From an uncultured Acidobacteriota bacterium (GTDB taxonomy: Bacteria; Acidobacteriota; Thermoanaerobaculia; UBA5066), in NCBI GenBank assembly GCA_937902605.1, contig CALFNC010000297.1, positions 1 to 7,067 of the forward strand: a stretch of DNA of 7,067 nucleotides, in the 5' to 3' direction. The notes below the pieces were generated by a model. It saw nothing but the letters and a program-made list of their open reading frames with translations. It was not told the origin of the DNA and ran no database searches. The translations under genes and the position numbers were made by a program. Positions 5,211 through 7,067 of the stretch are shown piece by piece (position 1 is the first letter of the stretch; every line of letters begins with the position of its first letter).

Positions 5211-6494
5211 ATGGCAACGACAGAACTCCTCCCCCTTTACGACACCATCGCGCAATGTAATCGCTGTGGCTTCTGCCAGGCCGGTTGCCCCGTTTACCGC
5301 GTGACCGGCGAGGAGCATTCGCTGGCGCGCGGGCGCCAGGCCATCGCGCGGAGCCTCATCCTGGGGAATCTGGAGCTGACCTCGGAGGTCTTCCAGGCCC
5401 TGGAGGACTGTCTGCTCTGCCGCGGCTGCACGGCCCACTGTTTCCCGGGGATCAAGACGGACGAGATCGTGACGGCGATGCGCCACGCTTACATCACCCG
5501 CAACGGGCAGCCCGCCTTGCAGCGCATCCTGTTCCGGACGGTCCTGGCGGACAGCAAGAAGTTGGAGACGGCCGCCCGGATGGCGCTCTGGGCGAAGCGC
5601 CACGGCCTCGCGGCGGCGGCGGAGAAGACCGGCCTCTTGAACCTCGTGGACAAGCGTCTCCAGGTGGCGAACCAGGTGGTACCCACGGCGTCGGCGAAGC
5701 CCTTCGCCCGGGGAAAAAAGGGGAAGGCGCCCAGGCCCGAGAAGGTGAAGCACCGGGTCGGCTACTTCGCCTCCTGCGGGTTCAGTTTCCAGTTCCCCGA
5801 GGTGGCCGAGGCCACGCTCCGCGTCCTGGCTCGGAACGGCTGCGAGATCACGATGCTCGACAACACATGCTGCGGCCGTCCGGCGCACTCCTACGGCGAC
5901 GTCGATGCCGCCCGCGACATCGCCCGGAAGAACGTGGATCGCCTGGCCGGGGCGATGGGATTGGACGCCATCGTCTCGGAGTGCGGGAGCTGCAGCACGT
6001 TCCTGAAGGAGTACGGAAACTTATTGAAAGGCGATCCGCTCTACGCCGACAAGGCCGCGGCCCTTTCGGGTAAGGTGAGGAGCTTCAGCGAGTTCCTGGT
6101 GGCAGCCGGGGCCAACGGGAGCCTCGGCACGCTTTCCGGGACGGTCACCTACCACGACCCCTGCCACCTTTCCAACCGCTTCGCAAAGGTCACCGCGCAG
6201 CCGCGAAAGCTGCTGAAGTCCATCCCGGGCATGACCTACAAGGAGCTTCCAGAAGCCGACTGGTGCTGCGGGGCGGCAGGAAGCTACACGTTCCTGCACC
6301 ACACCGAGGCGACGGGTGTCCTCGACCGGAAGATGTCGAACGTGGAGAAGACCGGGGCGGACACGCTGGCCACCGAGTGCCCCGCCTGCATGATGCACCT
6401 GGGCTACGGAGCCCGAAAGAAGGGTCTTCCGGTCAAGGTGCGGCACGTGAGCCAGATCCTGGACGAGGCGTACGAGGCCGGGAAGGCCACCTGA
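5211..6494 (+). CDS. glcF: Glycolate/D-lactate dehydrogenase iron-sulfur subunit GlcF (427 aa)
   Basis: This subunit carries electrons from the flavin subunits towards the quinone pool. The N-terminus holds two [4Fe-4S] motifs: Cys16, 19, 22, 26 (CNRCGFCQAGCP) and Cys67, 70, 73, 77 (CLLCRGCTAHCFP). Two CCG (cysteine-rich) domains follow. The first has Cys189 (ASCGFSF), Cys220-Cys221 (TCCGRP) and Cys258/Cys261 (ECGSC). The second has Cys318 (YHDPCHL), Cys352-Cys353 (WCCGAAGSY) and Cys390/Cys393 (ECPACMMHLG). Both copies are complete, as expected for binding further cofactors or for heterodisulfide reductase-like chemistry. A Lys-rich linker (about 165-180) separates the two halves. The start at 5211 has GAGG seven bases upstream; the frame is open much further left only because of GC bias. 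The second domain ends in CPAC where the facing glcF copy has NPGC, so the two belong to different branches. Confidence 0.92.
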   Translation: MATTELLPLYDTIAQCNRCGFCQAGCPVYRVTGEEHSLARGRQAIARSLILGNLELTSEVFQALEDCLLCRGCTAHCFPGIKTDEIVTAMRHAYITRNGQPALQRILFRTVLADSKKLETAARMALWAKRHGLAAAAEKTGLLNLVDKRLQVANQVVPTASAKPFARGKKGKAPRPEKVKHRVGYFASCGFSFQFPEVAEATLRVLARNGCEITMLDNTCCGRPAHSYGDVDAARDIARKNVDRLAGAMGLDAIVSECGSCSTFLKEYGNLLKGDPLYADKAAALSGKVRSFSEFLVAAGANGSLGTLSGTVTYHDPCHLSNRFAKVTAQPRKLLKSIPGMTYKELPEADWCCGAAGSYTFLHHTEATGVLDRKMSNVEKTGADTLATECPACMMHLGYGARKKGLPVKVRHVSQILDEAYEAGKAT

Positions 6495-6520
6495 GGGCCA
6501 GCCCCGGGCGCTGACGGGTG

Positions 6521-6542
6521 GCCCTGGCTGGGCAACCAGGGC
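6521..6542. terminator. Hairpin between converging glcF-type genes
   Basis: A perfect 7-bp stem GCCCTGG (6521-6527) / CCAGGGC (6536-6542) encloses an 8-base loop. It lies 26 bases after the plus-strand glcF stop and 6 bases after the minus-strand stop. On the plus strand it is followed by a pyrimidine-rich CTCCTCTATTT rather than a pure U-run; the minus-strand side has none. A shared bidirectional terminator is the natural reading, perhaps inefficient or factor-assisted. CCAGCC at 6498-6503 can pair with GGCTGG at 6526-6531 as a competing structure. Confidence 0.5.
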
Positions 6543-6548
6543 GCTCCT

Positions 6549-7067
6549 CTATTTCGGGAGGGGCCGGCCAGAGATGGAGGCGTCGAGGATCTCGATGGGG
6601 TGGGCGGCGGGGAGGGCCTGGCCGCGCTGGCGCAGGAGCTTCTGGATCTGAAGGGTGCAGCCGGGGTTGGCGGAGGCGAGAAGGTCCGGTTTGACGGAGA
6701 GAACGTTACCCACCTTGCGCGCCCCGATCTCCTCGGAGCTTTCGGGCTGGATCAGGTTGTAGATGCCGGCGCTGCCGCAGCACTGGTCGCCATCGGGAAT
6801 CTCGACGAGCTCCAAGCCCGGGATCCCGGCGAGGAGCTCGCGTGGCTCTCCGCGGATCCCTTGCGCGTGCGCGAGGTGGCAGGCGTCGTGATAGGCGACG
6901 CGGGCGCGGAGGGGATGGCGCGGCGCCGCGGGTGGGAGCCCGGCCAGGAATTCGGTGACGTCGCGAACCTTCGCCGAGAAGGCCGCGGCACGTGCGGACC
7001 AGATCGGGTCGTCCGCGAAGAGGCGGCCATAGTCCTTCAGGTTCGAGCCGCAGCCGGCGGCGTTGAC
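6549..7067 (-). CDS. glcF: GlcF-type iron-sulfur subunit, C-terminal part, cut by the right edge
   Basis: The minus-strand frame is open from the window edge to a TAG at 6551-6549, giving 172 residues that begin VNAAGCGSNLKDYGRLF. It holds the end of one CCG domain (GCGSNLKDYG) and a full second one: YHDACHLAHAQGI, then DQCCGSAGIYNLIQPESSEEIGARK, then ANPGCTLQIQ. These are the hallmarks of canonical GlcF of glycolate oxidase. The N-terminal ferredoxin-like domain should lie to the right of the window. A TTG or internal ATG start within this stretch would remove conserved residues, so the gene is cut by the window, not short. It faces the complete glcDEF operon and cannot be part of it. Either a second dehydrogenase operon lies to the right, or this is a stand-alone paralogue. 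Confidence 0.9.
   Translation of the reverse strand, partial: VNAAGCGSNLKDYGRLFADDPIWSARAAAFSAKVRDVTEFLAGLPPAAPRHPLRARVAYHDACHLAHAQGIRGEPRELLAGIPGLELVEIPDGDQCCGSAGIYNLIQPESSEEIGARKVGNVLSVKPDLLASANPGCTLQIQKLLRQRGQALPAAHPIEILDASISGRPLPK

Noticed and set aside
4746..5888. 380-codon minus-strand open frame opposite glcE and glcF
   Set aside because: It spans two real genes antisense, has no family motif and has Arg/Ala/Leu-biased composition typical of a shadow frame.
938..6507. Shared short string GGCCAGCCCCGG near 937-948 and 6496-6507
   Set aside because: It is a twelve-base GC-only match in a GC-rich window with no extended similarity around either copy, so it is likely coincidence and not a dispersed repeat.

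Overview
This is a GC-rich chromosomal segment from a bacterium with a Gram-negative type of cell plan. Two adjacent proteins carry Sec-type signal peptides for a periplasm-like compartment, and there is a quinone-linked type of flavin/iron-sulfur dehydrogenase. No rRNA, tRNA, CRISPR array, transposase or phage gene was seen. The gene families and base composition would fit a delta-proteobacterial, acidobacterial or Methylomirabilota-like lineage. That placement is inference from memory of the families and cannot be settled from this sequence.

Left part (1-892): a divergent gene pair shares one compact AT-rich control region at about 406-443. Leftward runs a 70-residue protein with four cysteines (169-381), possibly followed by a second gene cut by the left edge (1-94, weak). 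Rightward runs an OsmC-family protein (497-892). The control region holds a near-consensus minus-strand promoter (TTGACA, 17 bp, TATATT) and a plus-strand extended -10 (TGATATAAT), which overlap by one base. Both sit on a tandem 16-bp repeat (406-437) that looks like a regulator binding site.

Middle-left (1056-2109): two genes overlapping by 8 bases encode exported thiol-chemistry proteins. One is a rhodanese-like protein with the cysteine-rich motif CGCCPWERCPN, the other a TlpA/ResA-type thioredoxin with WCAPC. With the OsmC protein and the Cys4 protein they form a compact cluster of cysteine-based proteins, plausibly for periplasmic thiol, persulfide or disulfide handling. The substrate is unknown. 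A 332-bp non-coding gap (2110-2441) follows.

Right part (2442-6494): a tightly packed glcD-glcE-glcF operon encodes the two FAD-binding subunits and the iron-sulfur subunit of a glycolate/D-lactate (2-hydroxyacid) dehydrogenase. glcD and glcE overlap by 11 bases, and glcE and glcF are 14 bases apart. Electrons from the 2-hydroxyacid would pass from flavin through the two [4Fe-4S] clusters of GlcF to the quinone pool. A convergent gene (6549-7067, minus strand, cut by the right edge) encodes the C-terminal part of a second, more canonical GlcF-type protein. A short GC-rich hairpin lies between the two converging stop codons.

The most unusual items are the divergent promoter with its tandem repeat, the uncharacterised Cys4 protein it controls, the exported rhodanese-TlpA pair, and the two divergent glcF-type genes facing each other. 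The remainder is ordinary metabolic gene content.
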